In this document: positions 9,113 to 17,978 of the stretch, piece after piece
Layout of the letters: every line of letters starts with the position of its first letter
Position numbering within the stretch: the stretch's first letter is position 1
DNA from: Syntrophales bacterium
GTDB lineage: Bacteria; Desulfobacterota; Syntrophia; Syntrophales; UBA8958
Length of the DNA: 64,000 nt
Assembly: GCA_026416455.1 (NCBI GenBank)
Contig: JAOAFE010000002.1
Coordinates: 88,212 to 152,211 of the forward strand
Reading direction: 5' to 3'
Program-made: the position numbers and the translations under genes
The notes under the pieces: model-generated
The model's database searches: none
Seen by the model: the letters and a program-made list of their open reading frames with translations, nothing else
What the model was told of the DNA's origin: nothing

Positions 9113-10597
9113 TTAAATTTTGAATCCTGCCTTAACAAGGCGGACGGCCTGCATCATGCCTTGTGCCTTATTTAAAGTTTCTTCATACTCGGACTGTGGA
9201 TCCGAGTCTGCTACAATGCCTGCACCGGCTTGTAGAAAAAGGCGTCCCCTTTGTTTGACGAGGGTACGGATTGTGATACAAAAGTCCATGTTGCCTGTGT
9301 AGCTGAAATAACCGACTGCACCTCCATAAATATTTCTTCTCGTCGGCTCTAGTTCGTCTATGATTTCCATGGCCCTAATTTTAGGTGCACCCGTCAGTGT
9401 ACCAGCAGGGAAGCAAGAGGCTAAGACGTCAAAACAGTCTTTGTCTGGCGCGACCTGGGCTTGGACGAGAGAGACAAGGTGCATCACATGAGAATACCTT
9501 TCCACCGTCATGAACTGATTGACCTGAACGCTGCCCTTACGGGCGATTCTTCCTAAATCGTTTCTTCCCAAATCGACGAGCATTACATGTTCGGCTCGCT
9601 CTTTCGGATCTTGAAGGAGTTCATCAGCGAGTTTCCTGTCCTCTTGTTCGGTTCGCCCCCTTTTCTTAGTTCCTGCGATTGGCTTCACTTCGGCCAGACC
9701 CTCTTCCATGCGAACAAGGACTTCGGGAGAAGAGCCGATTAAGTGGAGATCGTCTATTTTCAGGAAAAAAAGATAGGGGGAGGGGTTGATGAAACGTAAT
9801 GCCCGATATAGGTCCACGGGTGAGACGTTTTCGTGAATTTCGAATCGTTGGGAGAGGACAACTTGAATGATGTCACCAGCGAAAATGTACTCCTTGGCGC
9901 GGCGCACAATATCTTTGAATGCTTCGGGTGATAGGTTGGAAGAGTATCTAATTTCCTTTTCCTCTGGGCTAGCCTCGAAGGTAGGAAATTCACAAGGGTT
10001 GAGCAGAGAGATTTCTTGTTCTATTCGATCTACCGTCTCATCGTAAAGGGTATCCAAGTCTGTTTTTTCGTCTATATGGGCGCAGGCTAAAACTTTTACC
10101 GTATGGCGTATATTATCGAAAATGAAGAGGGTATCAGTCAAAAGGAATACGGCTTCATCCGTGGGGAGATCGTTTAAGGTATTATCCGGCAGATGTTCGA
10201 AGTAACGCACCATGTCGTAGCTAAAAAAGCCTACTGCCCCGCCGAAAAATCGAGGCAGCCCAGGAGTTTTGACGGGTTTAGACGATAAGATCTCGCGACG
10301 GAGGAAGTCGAGAGGTTTCCCATCGTGGGGGATGACAGACACCCCTTGGGCATTCTCAACAATACCGTTTTCCTTTTGAATACGAATGATTTTTTTTGGT
10401 TTTGAACCGAGGAACGTGTAGCGCCCCCATTTTTCTCCCCCTTCTACACTTTCCAAGAGAAACACCTGTCGTTCCCGCGCTATTTTAAGAAGGAGGGATA
10501 CGGGAGTTTCGGTGTCGGCGATAATTTCCCGGAAAACGGGTACTAAGGTACCCTGTTTTGCTAATTCTTTAAAGGTTTTGCGATCGGGGTGATACAT
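9113..10597 (-). CDS. trpE: anthranilate synthase component I
   Basis: 494 aa. Converts chorismate and ammonia to anthranilate, the first committed step to tryptophan. The N-terminal regulatory part contains LLES at 47-50, the motif of Trp-feedback-inhibited enzymes, so allosteric control is probably kept in addition to attenuation. The C-terminal chorismate-binding domain shows [61 protein letters not shown] and GAVGY. GAGGAGG lies four bases before the ATG, directly downstream of the attenuator hairpins. Confidence 0.97.
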   Translation of the reverse strand: MYHPDRKTFKELAKQGTLVPVFREIIADTETPVSLLLKIARERQVFLLESVEGGEKWGRYTFLGSKPKKIIRIQKENGIVENAQGVSVIPHDGKPLDFLRREILSSKPVKTPGLPRFFGGAVGFFSYDMVRYFEHLPDNTLNDLPTDEAVFLLTDTLFIFDNIRHTVKVLACAHIDEKTDLDTLYDETVDRIEQEISLLNPCEFPTFEASPEEKEIRYSSNLSPEAFKDIVRRAKEYIFAGDIIQVVLSQRFEIHENVSPVDLYRALRFINPSPYLFFLKIDDLHLIGSSPEVLVRMEEGLAEVKPIAGTKKRGRTEQEDRKLADELLQDPKERAEHVMLVDLGRNDLGRIARKGSVQVNQFMTVERYSHVMHLVSLVQAQVAPDKDCFDVLASCFPAGTLTGAPKIRAMEIIDELEPTRRNIYGGAVGYFSYTGNMDFCITIRTLVKQRGRLFLQAGAGIVADSDPQSEYEETLNKAQGMMQAVRLVKAGFKI

Positions 10598-10626
10598 GAA
10601 ACCTCCTCGTTTTGTATTTTCCAGCT

Positions 10627-10660
10627 AATAAAAAAGGCCGTGAGTTTCTCTCACGGCCTT
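10627..10660 (-). terminator. trp attenuator terminator hairpin
   Basis: On the minus strand a perfect 11-bp stem AAGGCCGTGAG / CTCACGGCCTT with a 5-base loop is followed by a run of T (TTTTTTATTA), a textbook intrinsic terminator, 30 bases before trpE. Its 5' arm is also perfectly complementary to the 3' arm of the preceding hairpin, so it can be pre-empted by an antiterminator. Confidence 0.9.
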
Positions 10661-10669
10661 GAAAGCATA

Positions 10670-10706
10670 AAGGCCGTGAGGACCACCGGGAGGTCCCCAC
10701 GGCCTT
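10670..10706 (-). promoter_or_regulatory. trp leader hairpin / antiterminator arm
   Basis: 15-bp stem (one G-U wobble) with a 7-base loop, between the leader peptide stop and the terminator hairpin. Its 3' arm in RNA ends CUCACGGCCUU and can pair instead with AAGGCCGUGAG of the terminator (11 bp, 9-base loop). Part of its 5' arm and loop (GACCTCCC) is complementary to GGGAGGTC in codons 20-22 of the leader peptide, giving a ribosome-dependent switch. The pairings are read directly; the switching order is inferred. Confidence 0.8.
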
Positions 10707-10719
10707 AATTTCTATTTTT

Positions 10720-10803
10720 TTATCCGATGCGGTGGATAGACCTCCCCTTTATGTTCCAGGTCCACCACCAGCTCACATTATTGATCTTCACCCGATAATC
10801 CAT
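10720..10803 (-). CDS. trpL: trp operon leader peptide
   Basis: 27-codon reading frame on the minus strand, ATG at 10803, stop TAA at 10720-10722, with AAAGGTG upstream. Tryptophan codons occupy positions 12, 13, 14 and 16 (W-W-W-T-W). It lies between a good promoter and two alternative hairpins in front of trpE, which is the arrangement of ribosome-mediated trp attenuation. Scarce charged tRNA-Trp should stall the ribosome and favour read-through. Confidence 0.92.
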   Translation of the reverse strand: MDYRVKINNVSWWWTWNIKGRSIHRIG

Positions 10804-10831
10804 GCAGGTTTCACCTTTCGATGTTAATCTA

Positions 10832-10860
10832 TTAATAGCGCAAGGGTTTACCTTTGTCAA
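10832..10860 (-). promoter_or_regulatory. promoter of the trp leader and trpEGDCF
   Basis: Minus strand TTGACA (10860-10855), 17-base spacer, TATTAA (10837-10832), about 30 bases before the trpL start. The -35 box overlaps the tyrA stop codon (TGT-TGA-CA), so the trp genes have their own promoter inside the aro-trp supercluster. Confidence 0.8.
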
Positions 10861-11639
10861 CAAGCTTTTTTATCTTTGCTTAATCTCCTGAGGGCGCTTG
10901 AAATGTCGCTGGTGTTTTTTTGTTCTACCATTTTCATAAAGTCCTCTAGATGTTGTTTATAGGTCGCAAGGATAGATGGCAAATGGGGATTTAGACCGAT
11001 AATATCTCCTAAAAGCACAGGGTCTTGAGAGATTAATCGCTGGAGGAGCTCCAGTTTGGTGCGGAAAACAGGGGTAGAATAGGGCCATAGTTCTTTTATG
11101 TTTAAACCGGCCTCTTTGATGGTGAGACCCAGAAGTATCGTATTGAGATGATTCATCCCCTGCACGATCGCCATGATCATGTCGTGCCTTTCGGGCGTGG
11201 TCTCAATCACGCTGGCGCCGGCGTGGATGAAAACGCGGCGAAGCCATGGGAGCCATTTCTCACCTCGGGCAGGGCACAGAACTACATTTTGCCCCTTAAT
11301 ATTAGGCACGTCCGGCCCAAAAAGAGGATGAACACCGATAACCTCTGCCTTACTGAACGCCAGCATGGTCTGAACCGGTTGGGTCTTCAAGGAAGTCAAG
11401 TCCATAAGGAGGCTTTCGGTGCCCACGTAAGGCCCCACCTGTTTGATGACCTCGCATGTGATGCCAATGGGTACGCTCACGATGACGACAGATGATTTTT
11501 CTGCCAATTCTTCCAATTTTAGGGTTGTATCTAGATCGTAGATAAGAACCTCATATCCTTCTTGGGTAAAAAAGTGGTTAAACCAGCTCCCCATGGCTCC
11601 TTTTCCACCAATGATACCTATTATCGGTCTAGGCATCAT
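10857..11639 (-). CDS. tyrA: prephenate dehydrogenase family protein
   Basis: 260 aa NAD(P)-dependent dehydrogenase making 4-hydroxyphenylpyruvate from prephenate for tyrosine. Seen: Rossmann motif GGKGAMG at 11-17, VSVPI, LMDLTSLKT, and GVHPLFGPD around 102-110, the signature of TyrA. It has neither a fused chorismate mutase nor a C-terminal ACT domain, so Tyr feedback through an ACT domain is absent. It overlaps the aroC stop and ends inside the -35 box of the trp promoter. The alternative arogenate specificity cannot be excluded. Confidence 0.87.
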   Translation of the reverse strand: MMPRPIIGIIGGKGAMGSWFNHFFTQEGYEVLIYDLDTTLKLEELAEKSSVVIVSVPIGITCEVIKQVGPYVGTESLLMDLTSLKTQPVQTMLAFSKAEVIGVHPLFGPDVPNIKGQNVVLCPARGEKWLPWLRRVFIHAGASVIETTPERHDMIMAIVQGMNHLNTILLGLTIKEAGLNIKELWPYSTPVFRTKLELLQRLISQDPVLLGDIIGLNPHLPSILATYKQHLEDFMKMVEQKNTSDISSALRRLSKDKKAC

Positions 11640-12685
11640 TTCAGCGCCTCATGGCGAAGGAGATGATCGGCTATGACTATATTTACCATTGCTTTACATA
11701 CGGGGACAATGCGGGGGATGGCACACACGTCATGTCGTCCTTCTATGGTAACAATCCTCTGGCGACCGTGGGTGTCTATCGTCTGCTGGGGTTGAGAAAT
11801 AGATGGGATGGGCTTGACAGCTACCCGAACGACGATTTCCTGTCCCGTCGAAATACCGGCCAGAATGCCACCGGCATGGTTACTAAGAAAACCGTGAGGT
11901 GTAATGGGGTCATTATTTTCCGACCCTTTGAGCCTTGCGGCCTGGAAACCTGCTCCTATTTCCACTCCCTTGACGGTGCCTATACTCATGAGAGCATAGG
12001 CTATTTCCGCATCGAGCTTATCGAACACCGGCTCTCCCAGTCCGGCTGGGCAACCAATTACTCTAATCTCAACAATACCCCCAATGGAATCCCCCTCTTT
12101 TCTTGCCTTCTCGAGACAGGAGGCCATGCTCTCCGATGCTGCCACATCAGGGCAGAAAAAGGGATCTTCTTCGACCCTGGTGAGGTCTATTGCACTTACC
12201 TCGATCCCTCCCAATTCCCTCGTGAAGGCGACGACTTTGATCCCTGCTCGGGCCGTCACTTTGGAGGCCACCACACCGGCAGCGACCCGCGCGGCCGTTT
12301 CTCGACCGGACGCCCTGCCTCCTCCTCGATAATCACGAATGCCGAACTTTTTCTCGTATGTGAAGTCGCCGTGTCCCGGACGGTAGATGTCTCTCAATTG
12401 ACTATAATCACTACTTTTTGCGTCTCGATTCCAGATAAGGAGGGAAATGGGGGTTCCCAACGTTTTCCCTTCGAAGACGCCGGAGAGAATTTCCACTCGG
12501 TCTTCCTCTTTTCTTGGAGAGGAGAGGGCCTCTCCAGGTCGGCGACGCCTAAGCTCTTCTTCTATTTCTTCCTCCGTCAGAGTTATTGAAGGCGGACATC
12601 CGTCTATTACAGCCCCAATGGCTCTTCCGTGCGACTCTCCCCAGGTGGTCACACGAAAGAGTTTTCCTATGGTATTACCGGCCAT
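11636..12685 (-). CDS. aroC: chorismate synthase
   Basis: 349 aa FMN-dependent enzyme making chorismate from EPSP. Seen: TTWGESHG near 13-20, RPGHGDFTYEKKFGIRDYRGGGRASGRETAARVAAG (FMN/phosphate region), and the terminal GRHDVCAIPRIVPVCKAM block. Overlaps the patatin gene before it by 11 bases and tyrA after it by 4, so it is translated within the operon. A long antisense reading frame here is a shadow. Confidence 0.98.
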   Translation of the reverse strand: MAGNTIGKLFRVTTWGESHGRAIGAVIDGCPPSITLTEEEIEEELRRRRPGEALSSPRKEEDRVEILSGVFEGKTLGTPISLLIWNRDAKSSDYSQLRDIYRPGHGDFTYEKKFGIRDYRGGGRASGRETAARVAAGVVASKVTARAGIKVVAFTRELGGIEVSAIDLTRVEEDPFFCPDVAASESMASCLEKARKEGDSIGGIVEIRVIGCPAGLGEPVFDKLDAEIAYALMSIGTVKGVEIGAGFQAARLKGSENNDPITPHGFLSNHAGGILAGISTGQEIVVRVAVKPIPSISQPQQTIDTHGRQRIVTIEGRHDVCAIPRIVPVCKAMVNIVIADHLLRHEALK

Positions 12686-13619
12686 GAGCTTGACCTCCTA
12701 ATTGCTTTAGATTGTAAATAAGAGAAGCCCAAAGGGACATTTTCTTCTTTATTTGCGGTATGCTCTCTCGAGCCGCCTTTTCTCCCTCCCCTATGAGGTC
12801 CAGGGCACGGGAGAAGTTAATCCAATGTAAATCTTTCACGTTGGGACGGATGATGACGTCCGCCTGTTCGAGCTCATGTTTTTCCACGATACGGCACGTA
12901 ATTTCTGCGGCTTGATAAAAGATATCCTTGGCCGTTTTGAACTCTTCGTGAATAGGTAAAGAGCGATCCACAGGTACGGCAATCACCAAATCTGCTCCTT
13001 CTTTCCTTGCTGTCTCCACAGGAACGGGGCTCACGATGCCTCCGTCCGACAGCAGCTGGCCCTCGTAAGGAATGGGTTCGATCGCTCCCGGTACAGCGCT
13101 ACTGGCCAGGACGGCTGTTCTCAAGGGTCCCGATGAGAAGATAACCGGTTCTCCAGAGGTGAGATTGGTGGCTACGGCCCGAAAAGGAATCGGACAGTCT
13201 TCGATATTAATGTCTGGAATAAAATATTCGATGATGGTCTTCAGTTGATCGGCCGAGAGTATAGAGGGACGAAGTAACATCTGGATGAGGAAAATTTGGC
13301 TTTTCAAGAACGATCGTATCTTCCGGAAGAAATTTTCGTCTTCGCCGGCCAAAGCGGACTCCACGGATTTTAAGGCGGAAGACTGAAATTCACGGCTGCT
13401 GATCAAATTTTCAACTTTTTCCCCTATCCTTTCTGGAGAAGTACCGCTGGCATAGGCACCACCTACGAGGGCGCCAATGCTGGTACCGACGATAACGTGG
13501 ATGGGGATGTTTTCCTCTTCTAAGACCTTTAGTACCCCAATGTGACTCACCCCCCGCGCCCCACCTCCTCCCAGGGCCAGGCCAATTTTTTTCTTAAAAA
13601 AATTACGCCCCATCCTCAC
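12675..13619 (-). CDS. patatin-like phospholipase (RssA/YchK type)
   Basis: 314 aa serine acyl hydrolase with the Ser-Asp dyad of patatins: oxyanion loop GGGGARG at 17-23, nucleophile Ser47 in GTSIG, and Asp192 in DGG. Bacterial RssA-like proteins are thought to cleave lipid esters, with unknown physiological role. It lies inside the shikimate operon, joined to aroK by a GTGA overlap and to aroC by 11 bases, so it must be co-expressed with chorismate synthesis although no metabolic link is obvious. The start is GTG at 13619 or ATG at 13613. Confidence 0.9.
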   Translation of the reverse strand: MRMGRNFFKKKIGLALGGGGARGVSHIGVLKVLEEENIPIHVIVGTSIGALVGGAYASGTSPERIGEKVENLISSREFQSSALKSVESALAGEDENFFRKIRSFLKSQIFLIQMLLRPSILSADQLKTIIEYFIPDINIEDCPIPFRAVATNLTSGEPVIFSSGPLRTAVLASSAVPGAIEPIPYEGQLLSDGGIVSPVPVETARKEGADLVIAVPVDRSLPIHEEFKTAKDIFYQAAEITCRIVEKHELEQADVIIRPNVKDLHWINFSRALDLIGEGEKAARESIPQIKKKMSLWASLIYNLKQLGGQAHGR

Positions 13620-14149
13620 TGGTTGCCCCCCGTTGGATGTTTGATATGAAAGATAATGTCATTAACCACCTCTTCGGGCCCTTTCCCCTCCGTACTTATG
13701 ACCACATTCGCTATCTGCTGATAATAAGGTTCCCTTAATATTAGCAGATCACCGGTTTCCTCAACCAGATCTCGATCCGTCAGAGAAGGGCGTACATCTT
13801 TCGTCTTGTCGTCGAGAGTTAATCTTTCGAGAATGGTATTTAATCCTGCCGTAAGCCAGACGAAGAAGCCTTTGTCTTGTAGCCTTCTTACGTTTTCCGG
13901 ATCTAGAATTGCCCCCCCTCCTAGGGCGATGACGCAATTATCGTGCAGGGAAAGAAGCCCGATGACGTTTTTTTCCAATTGGCGGAAAGTAAACCATCCC
14001 TCGGTCGCGACAATATCCCGAATGGTTTTCCCCGTTTCTTCTTGAATGAAGGTGTCGGTGTCAAAGAAAGGAAGTCTCAGGCTTTGGGCGAGGAGCCGCC
14101 CTACTGTTGTTTTCCCAGTACCGCGAAAGCCGATGAGGATTATATTCAT
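13616..14149 (-). CDS. aroK: shikimate kinase
   Basis: 177 aa P-loop kinase phosphorylating shikimate. Seen: GFRGTGKTT at 7-15, FDTDTFIQEETG with the Mg/shikimate aspartates, FRQLEKN, ALGGGAI substrate loop, and RPSLTD lid arginine. The start at 14149 overlaps the aroA stop as ATGA; the longer frame up to 14257 lies inside aroA and has no conserved residues. Confidence 0.95.
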   Translation of the reverse strand: MNIILIGFRGTGKTTVGRLLAQSLRLPFFDTDTFIQEETGKTIRDIVATEGWFTFRQLEKNVIGLLSLHDNCVIALGGGAILDPENVRRLQDKGFFVWLTAGLNTILERLTLDDKTKDVRPSLTDRDLVEETGDLLILREPYYQQIANVVISTEGKGPEEVVNDIIFHIKHPTGGNQ

Positions 14150-15423
14150 ATTTGTCCTGTCCTCAAGGATCCGAATTTTTCCCAGAAATCGGGAAAAGAT
14201 TTGGCTACACATTCGCTGTCTTTTATTACAATGCCCGGAATTAAGAGACCGAGACAAGCAAAGCTCATGGCCAGACGATGGTCTTGGTATGTTTCTATTT
14301 CTCCCCCATGGATATTTCCTCCGGAGATGATGAGTCCATCATCTATTTCTTTCACCTTGACCCCAATTTTATTTAATTCCGTGGCCAAAGCATGAAGACG
14401 ATCACTTTCTTTGTACCTTAAGTGAGCTACGTCTACGATAGTGGTGGTTCCCTCACGAGCGGCAGCGAGCATGGCCAACGTGGGGACCATGTCCGGAATA
14501 TCTCCCAACGGAAATGTGAAGTCGCCTTTTGCTAGAGGCCGTCCTATCACTTCAATGCCCTGGTCATCCCTTACGACACTCACACCCATTTGCTCCATTA
14601 TATCGAGGAGGCGGAGATCACCCTGCCGACTATGGATATTGATGTTTCTTACCCGTACTCGTCCTTTTGTGAGGGCCGCCGCCAAGAAAAAGTAGGAAGC
14701 GGAGGAGGCATCTCCTTCGACCCAATAATGGGTTGCGCGGTAATTATGGCCCGGTCTGATCCGATAGCGACTTGGCGCTTCGGACTCTACTTGTACCCCA
14801 AAGGCTTTCATAATCTCGCAAGTCATTTCAATATAGGGGTAAGAGGGTATCCTTCCTTGGAGCTCAAGTTCGAGGCCTTCAGGCATGCAAGGGGCGGCGA
14901 TCAAGAGCGCCGATACATACTGACTACTTTCGATTTCATGTAGGACTACTTTCCCCCCTTTTATACCGGAAGCAAAAATTTCGACAGGGGGTGTACCTAG
15001 CTGACCGTGGCAGGTTACCCTAACTCCTATGGTCTGCATAGCTTGGATGAGCGGGCCAATGGGTCGCTCACACAGCCTCGAATCACCAGTTAAGAAAAAC
15101 TTTCCCGTCCCGAGGGCGCAAAAAGTGGTCAGAAGGCGAAGCCCAGTGCCGTTGTTACCTAAATAAATGGGTTTTTCCGGGGCGAGAGGCCCTCTTCCCA
15201 GTCCCCGGACCCTGAGATGGTCACCGTCTTTTTGGAGTATAACCCCTAAGGAGCTCAGAGCCTCCATGAGAAGGTAGGTGTCTTCCGAGAAAAGGGGTTG
15301 ATAGAGAACACTTTCTCCTTCAGCCAAGGAGGCGATGACCAAGGCACGTTGAGTAAAGCTTTTGGACCCCGGTACCGTGACCTCCGCCTGTAAGTTTGAA
15401 AGAGGGGAGATTTCACGCCTCAT
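14146..15423 (-). CDS. aroA: 3-phosphoshikimate 1-carboxyvinyltransferase (EPSP synthase)
   Basis: 425 aa. Joins PEP to shikimate-3-phosphate. Seen: VPGSKSFTQRAL near 17-28, YLGNNGTGLRLL (family GNAGTxxR, here with Asn for Ala), ESSQYVSALLIAAP, and YKESDRLHALATEL near the C terminus. The family usually has LGNAGTAMR; the NNGTGLR form resembles class variants and could change glyphosate response, but this was not tested. Overlaps aroE by 11 bases and aroK by 4. Confidence 0.96.
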   Translation of the reverse strand: MRREISPLSNLQAEVTVPGSKSFTQRALVIASLAEGESVLYQPLFSEDTYLLMEALSSLGVILQKDGDHLRVRGLGRGPLAPEKPIYLGNNGTGLRLLTTFCALGTGKFFLTGDSRLCERPIGPLIQAMQTIGVRVTCHGQLGTPPVEIFASGIKGGKVVLHEIESSQYVSALLIAAPCMPEGLELELQGRIPSYPYIEMTCEIMKAFGVQVESEAPSRYRIRPGHNYRATHYWVEGDASSASYFFLAAALTKGRVRVRNINIHSRQGDLRLLDIMEQMGVSVVRDDQGIEVIGRPLAKGDFTFPLGDIPDMVPTLAMLAAAREGTTTIVDVAHLRYKESDRLHALATELNKIGVKVKEIDDGLIISGGNIHGGEIETYQDHRLAMSFACLGLLIPGIVIKDSECVAKSFPDFWEKFGSLRTGQI

Positions 15424-16231
15424 CTTTCAAAGCCTCCATTACCGCTTGATGCATGACCTCTATGGGGGGTTCCAGTCCTGTCCAGAGGCGAAACTGTTCC
15501 GCTCCCTGATAAATGAACATGTCGACTCCACTTAGGGTTTTAAGACCAGCATGGTGAGCCAGCCGGATCAGTTTCGTCTCTACGGGATGATAGATAATAT
15601 CGACAACCAAGTTAAACCGGGAGAGATGTGAAGCGTCGACAGGCGTCTCGTCCGTGTGGGGATACATACCGACGGGAGTAGTATTCACTATCATGTCTCC
15701 CTCTATTGTATCTTTTTGTTCCCACGAGGCAAAAGAACAAGAAAATTCTTGGGCTAATTTCTCTCCCTTCTCTCTTGTCCGGTTTAGGATGGTAACCTGC
15801 GCGCCCTGGGTAACTAAAGCGTAAACTATCGCCCGCGCAGCCCCTCCGGCCCCTAAAACGATTACCTTTTTTCCTTTTGGGTTTTCAACCCTCCTCAAGG
15901 CACGCATAAATCCCTGACTATCCGTATTGAATCCCACTAGCTGTCCTTCTTGATTAAGGATGGTATTTGCGGCTCCGATGCGCCTTACATTTTCGTCGAT
16001 GTTGTCTAAATAAGGAATAACCGCTTCTTTAAAAGGAATCGTTACCGATACTCCCGAGATACCAAGACTTCGGATCCCTTTAATTGCTCCTGCCAGGTCA
16101 GAGACAAGGAAGGCGTGATAGCAAGCATGAAAATGTATGGCTTCGAAGGCGGCCCGATGCATGACAGGCGATAGGCTGTGAGAGACAGGATTTCCGATGA
16201 GACAGAATAGCTTTTCCTGTGTTTTCTTCAT
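15413..16231 (-). CDS. aroE: shikimate dehydrogenase
   Basis: 272 aa NADPH-dependent reduction of 3-dehydroshikimate. Seen: GNPVSHSLSPVMHRAAF near 13-29 (shikimate site), VTIPFKEAVIPYLD with catalytic Lys, GAANTI, GFNTDSQGF with catalytic Asp, GAGGAARAI Rossmann loop and NRTREKGEKLA. ATGA overlap with aroD. Confidence 0.96.
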   Translation of the reverse strand: MKKTQEKLFCLIGNPVSHSLSPVMHRAAFEAIHFHACYHAFLVSDLAGAIKGIRSLGISGVSVTIPFKEAVIPYLDNIDENVRRIGAANTILNQEGQLVGFNTDSQGFMRALRRVENPKGKKVIVLGAGGAARAIVYALVTQGAQVTILNRTREKGEKLAQEFSCSFASWEQKDTIEGDMIVNTTPVGMYPHTDETPVDASHLSRFNLVVDIIYHPVETKLIRLAHHAGLKTLSGVDMFIYQGAEQFRLWTGLEPPIEVMHQAVMEALKDEA

Positions 16232-16902
16232 CTCAGTATTCTCCTGATGTCCTCAAATTCATCTATTGTCAACTGTCCAGGTGCGGTCTCACAGTCCGCT
16301 GCTGGGGAGACGTAAGTCAAATTTGAACCGATGAAACCAGCCAAGAGTCGAGATGGTTTCCCCAACCGCCCCATGGCAAAGGAAATGATCTCCTTCCCTT
16401 GCCGCCGGGCATAAGGTATGAGATTGAGGACGGGAAGATTGTCTTCGTAGCTACATGCAGTAGTGACAATTTTAATTAAATCAGGATGATAGTTTGCCAT
16501 CCGATGAAAACGTTTTTTTAGGCTGTAGAGGGAAGGTGTGCCGTTCACATCATGCCAGGAAAGGATTATACGGGTCTTATCTTTTATTCTACTGGGCAAT
16601 ACCTTTTTCAGGTAGGTCTCGGGTGTTTCTACCTCAAGGTCAAGGTAATCTGCCCCTCTCTCAGCCGCTTCCAAGAGGATATTAATTCGGTCTTCTTCCT
16701 TTCCCTGGTAGAATCCTCCTTCTTCTCTCCGGCGGTTGGTTGCAATGACAGGTCCCGGTTTCTCCCTAAAGAGGGAGTTTAGGTTCAGTTCTGACAGGAT
16801 ATCGAGGCGAATTTCTACGAGGTCAACTCGGTTGGCAAAATATTCCCAGCTCTGCCTTACCTCATCAACCGTCTTAAATCCTAAGGACAGACATATTTTC
16901 AT
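16228..16902 (-). CDS. aroD: type I 3-dehydroquinate dehydratase
   Basis: 224 aa class I enzyme forming a Schiff base with 3-dehydroquinate. Seen: VEIRLDILSE near 25-34, ILSWHDVNGTP with the catalytic His, KIVTTACSYEDN with the Schiff-base Lys, and AMGRLGKPSR...TYVSPA. The start is put at the ATG at 16902, overlapping the pheA stop (ATGA) and preceded by AGGAGAAG; residues upstream in frame are not conserved. Confidence 0.94.
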   Translation of the reverse strand: MKICLSLGFKTVDEVRQSWEYFANRVDLVEIRLDILSELNLNSLFREKPGPVIATNRRREEGGFYQGKEEDRINILLEAAERGADYLDLEVETPETYLKKVLPSRIKDKTRIILSWHDVNGTPSLYSLKKRFHRMANYHPDLIKIVTTACSYEDNLPVLNLIPYARRQGKEIISFAMGRLGKPSRLLAGFIGSNLTYVSPAADCETAPGQLTIDEFEDIRRILR

Positions 16903-17978
16903 GACTCTTCTCCTGAAGGATAAGACCCTAGGTGCTTGACAAAAGAGGTCATAGATCTGATTTCTGAAAGACATGTACGGGCGGGTTCTTCTTCCGAGTG
17001 GCCAAGGAAGTCTACAAAGAAAACATACTCCCACAGGCGGTCCCGGATCGGATAAGAAGCGATGCGTGTTAAATTAATTTCCCGGTGGGCAAAAGGAGCT
17101 AGCGCTCGGTGAAGGGAGCCGGGGATGTGGGGGGTACCAAAGATGATACTCGTTTTGTCTCGTCCCGAGGGGGGATTGGTGCCGTAACCGACAACAAGAA
17201 AGCGCGTCGTGTTCATGGGATGGTCTTCTATTCCCTCTGCTGCCACCTGTAAGCCATTTCTTTCGGCAGCCATGGATGTGCAAATGGCCCCAGCATCTTT
17301 CTGTCTTGCTGCCATCACTGCCGCTTCCGAAGTGCTAATTATTTCATGCCATACCGCATGGGGGAGGTTTTTTTTGAGCCATTCCTGACATTGAGCCAAA
17401 GCCTGGGGATGAGAAAAGATGTGCTTAATTTTTTTTAACTCCCCTTCTTTTGAATATAAATTATGTGAAATGCGTAAGAAAATTTCCGCCCGAATGGAAA
17501 GGGAGGTAGTGATGAGCCGATCCAACGTGGGCTTCACTGGTCCTTCCATAGAATTTTCTATCGGTACAACTCCCCAGGCCGCCTTTCCCTTTTCCACGGT
17601 ATTGAATACCTCGCCAATTGAGGTCACGGGAAGATAGGAGGTACTCTTACCGAAGTGGTTAAGGGCGGCCAGATGGGAAAAGGAGGCCTCCGGCCCTAGG
17701 AAAGTAACCGTTATGGGCGATTGGAGCGAACGGGCGGCAGAGATGATTTCTTTATATATTCCCTTCAGGCTCTCATGGCTTAGGGGTCCCCGATTAAGGG
17801 ATATAAGACGTTCGTAAACCTTTGCCTCCTGCGCAGGGTCGTAAATTTCTTTGCCCATTTTTCTTTTGCTTTCGCCAATTAAACGAGCTACTTCCGCTCT
17901 CTCATTAAGCAAGGAAACAATCTTCTCATCGAGGGAGAACAGTTTCGCTCTTAGTTGTTCAAGCCCCTTGTCTTTCAT
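16899..17978 (-). CDS. pheA: chorismate mutase / prephenate dehydratase (P-protein)
   Basis: 359 aa, three domains: AroQ-type chorismate mutase (about 1-88), prephenate dehydratase (about 90-270, with VPIENSMEG and the catalytic TTRF at 257-260) and a C-terminal ACT domain (about 274-355). Makes phenylpyruvate from chorismate. The two ACT motifs known to bind Phe in P-proteins, GALV and ESRP, read GSLH (287-290) and ASYP (307-310) here, so Phe feedback may be weakened or changed. ATGA overlaps both with aroB and aroD. Confidence 0.96.
   Translation of the reverse strand: MKDKGLEQLRAKLFSLDEKIVSLLNERAEVARLIGESKRKMGKEIYDPAQEAKVYERLISLNRGPLSHESLKGIYKEIISAARSLQSPITVTFLGPEASFSHLAALNHFGKSTSYLPVTSIGEVFNTVEKGKAAWGVVPIENSMEGPVKPTLDRLITTSLSIRAEIFLRISHNLYSKEGELKKIKHIFSHPQALAQCQEWLKKNLPHAVWHEIISTSEAAVMAARQKDAGAICTSMAAERNGLQVAAEGIEDHPMNTTRFLVVGYGTNPPSGRDKTSIIFGTPHIPGSLHRALAPFAHREINLTRIASYPIRDRLWEYVFFVDFLGHSEEEPARTCLSEIRSMTSFVKHLGSYPSGEES

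Noticed and set aside
11651-12589. 312-codon open frame on the plus strand antisense to aroC
   Set aside because: aroC is unmistakable on the other strand; the antisense product has no recognisable motif and arises from codon bias.
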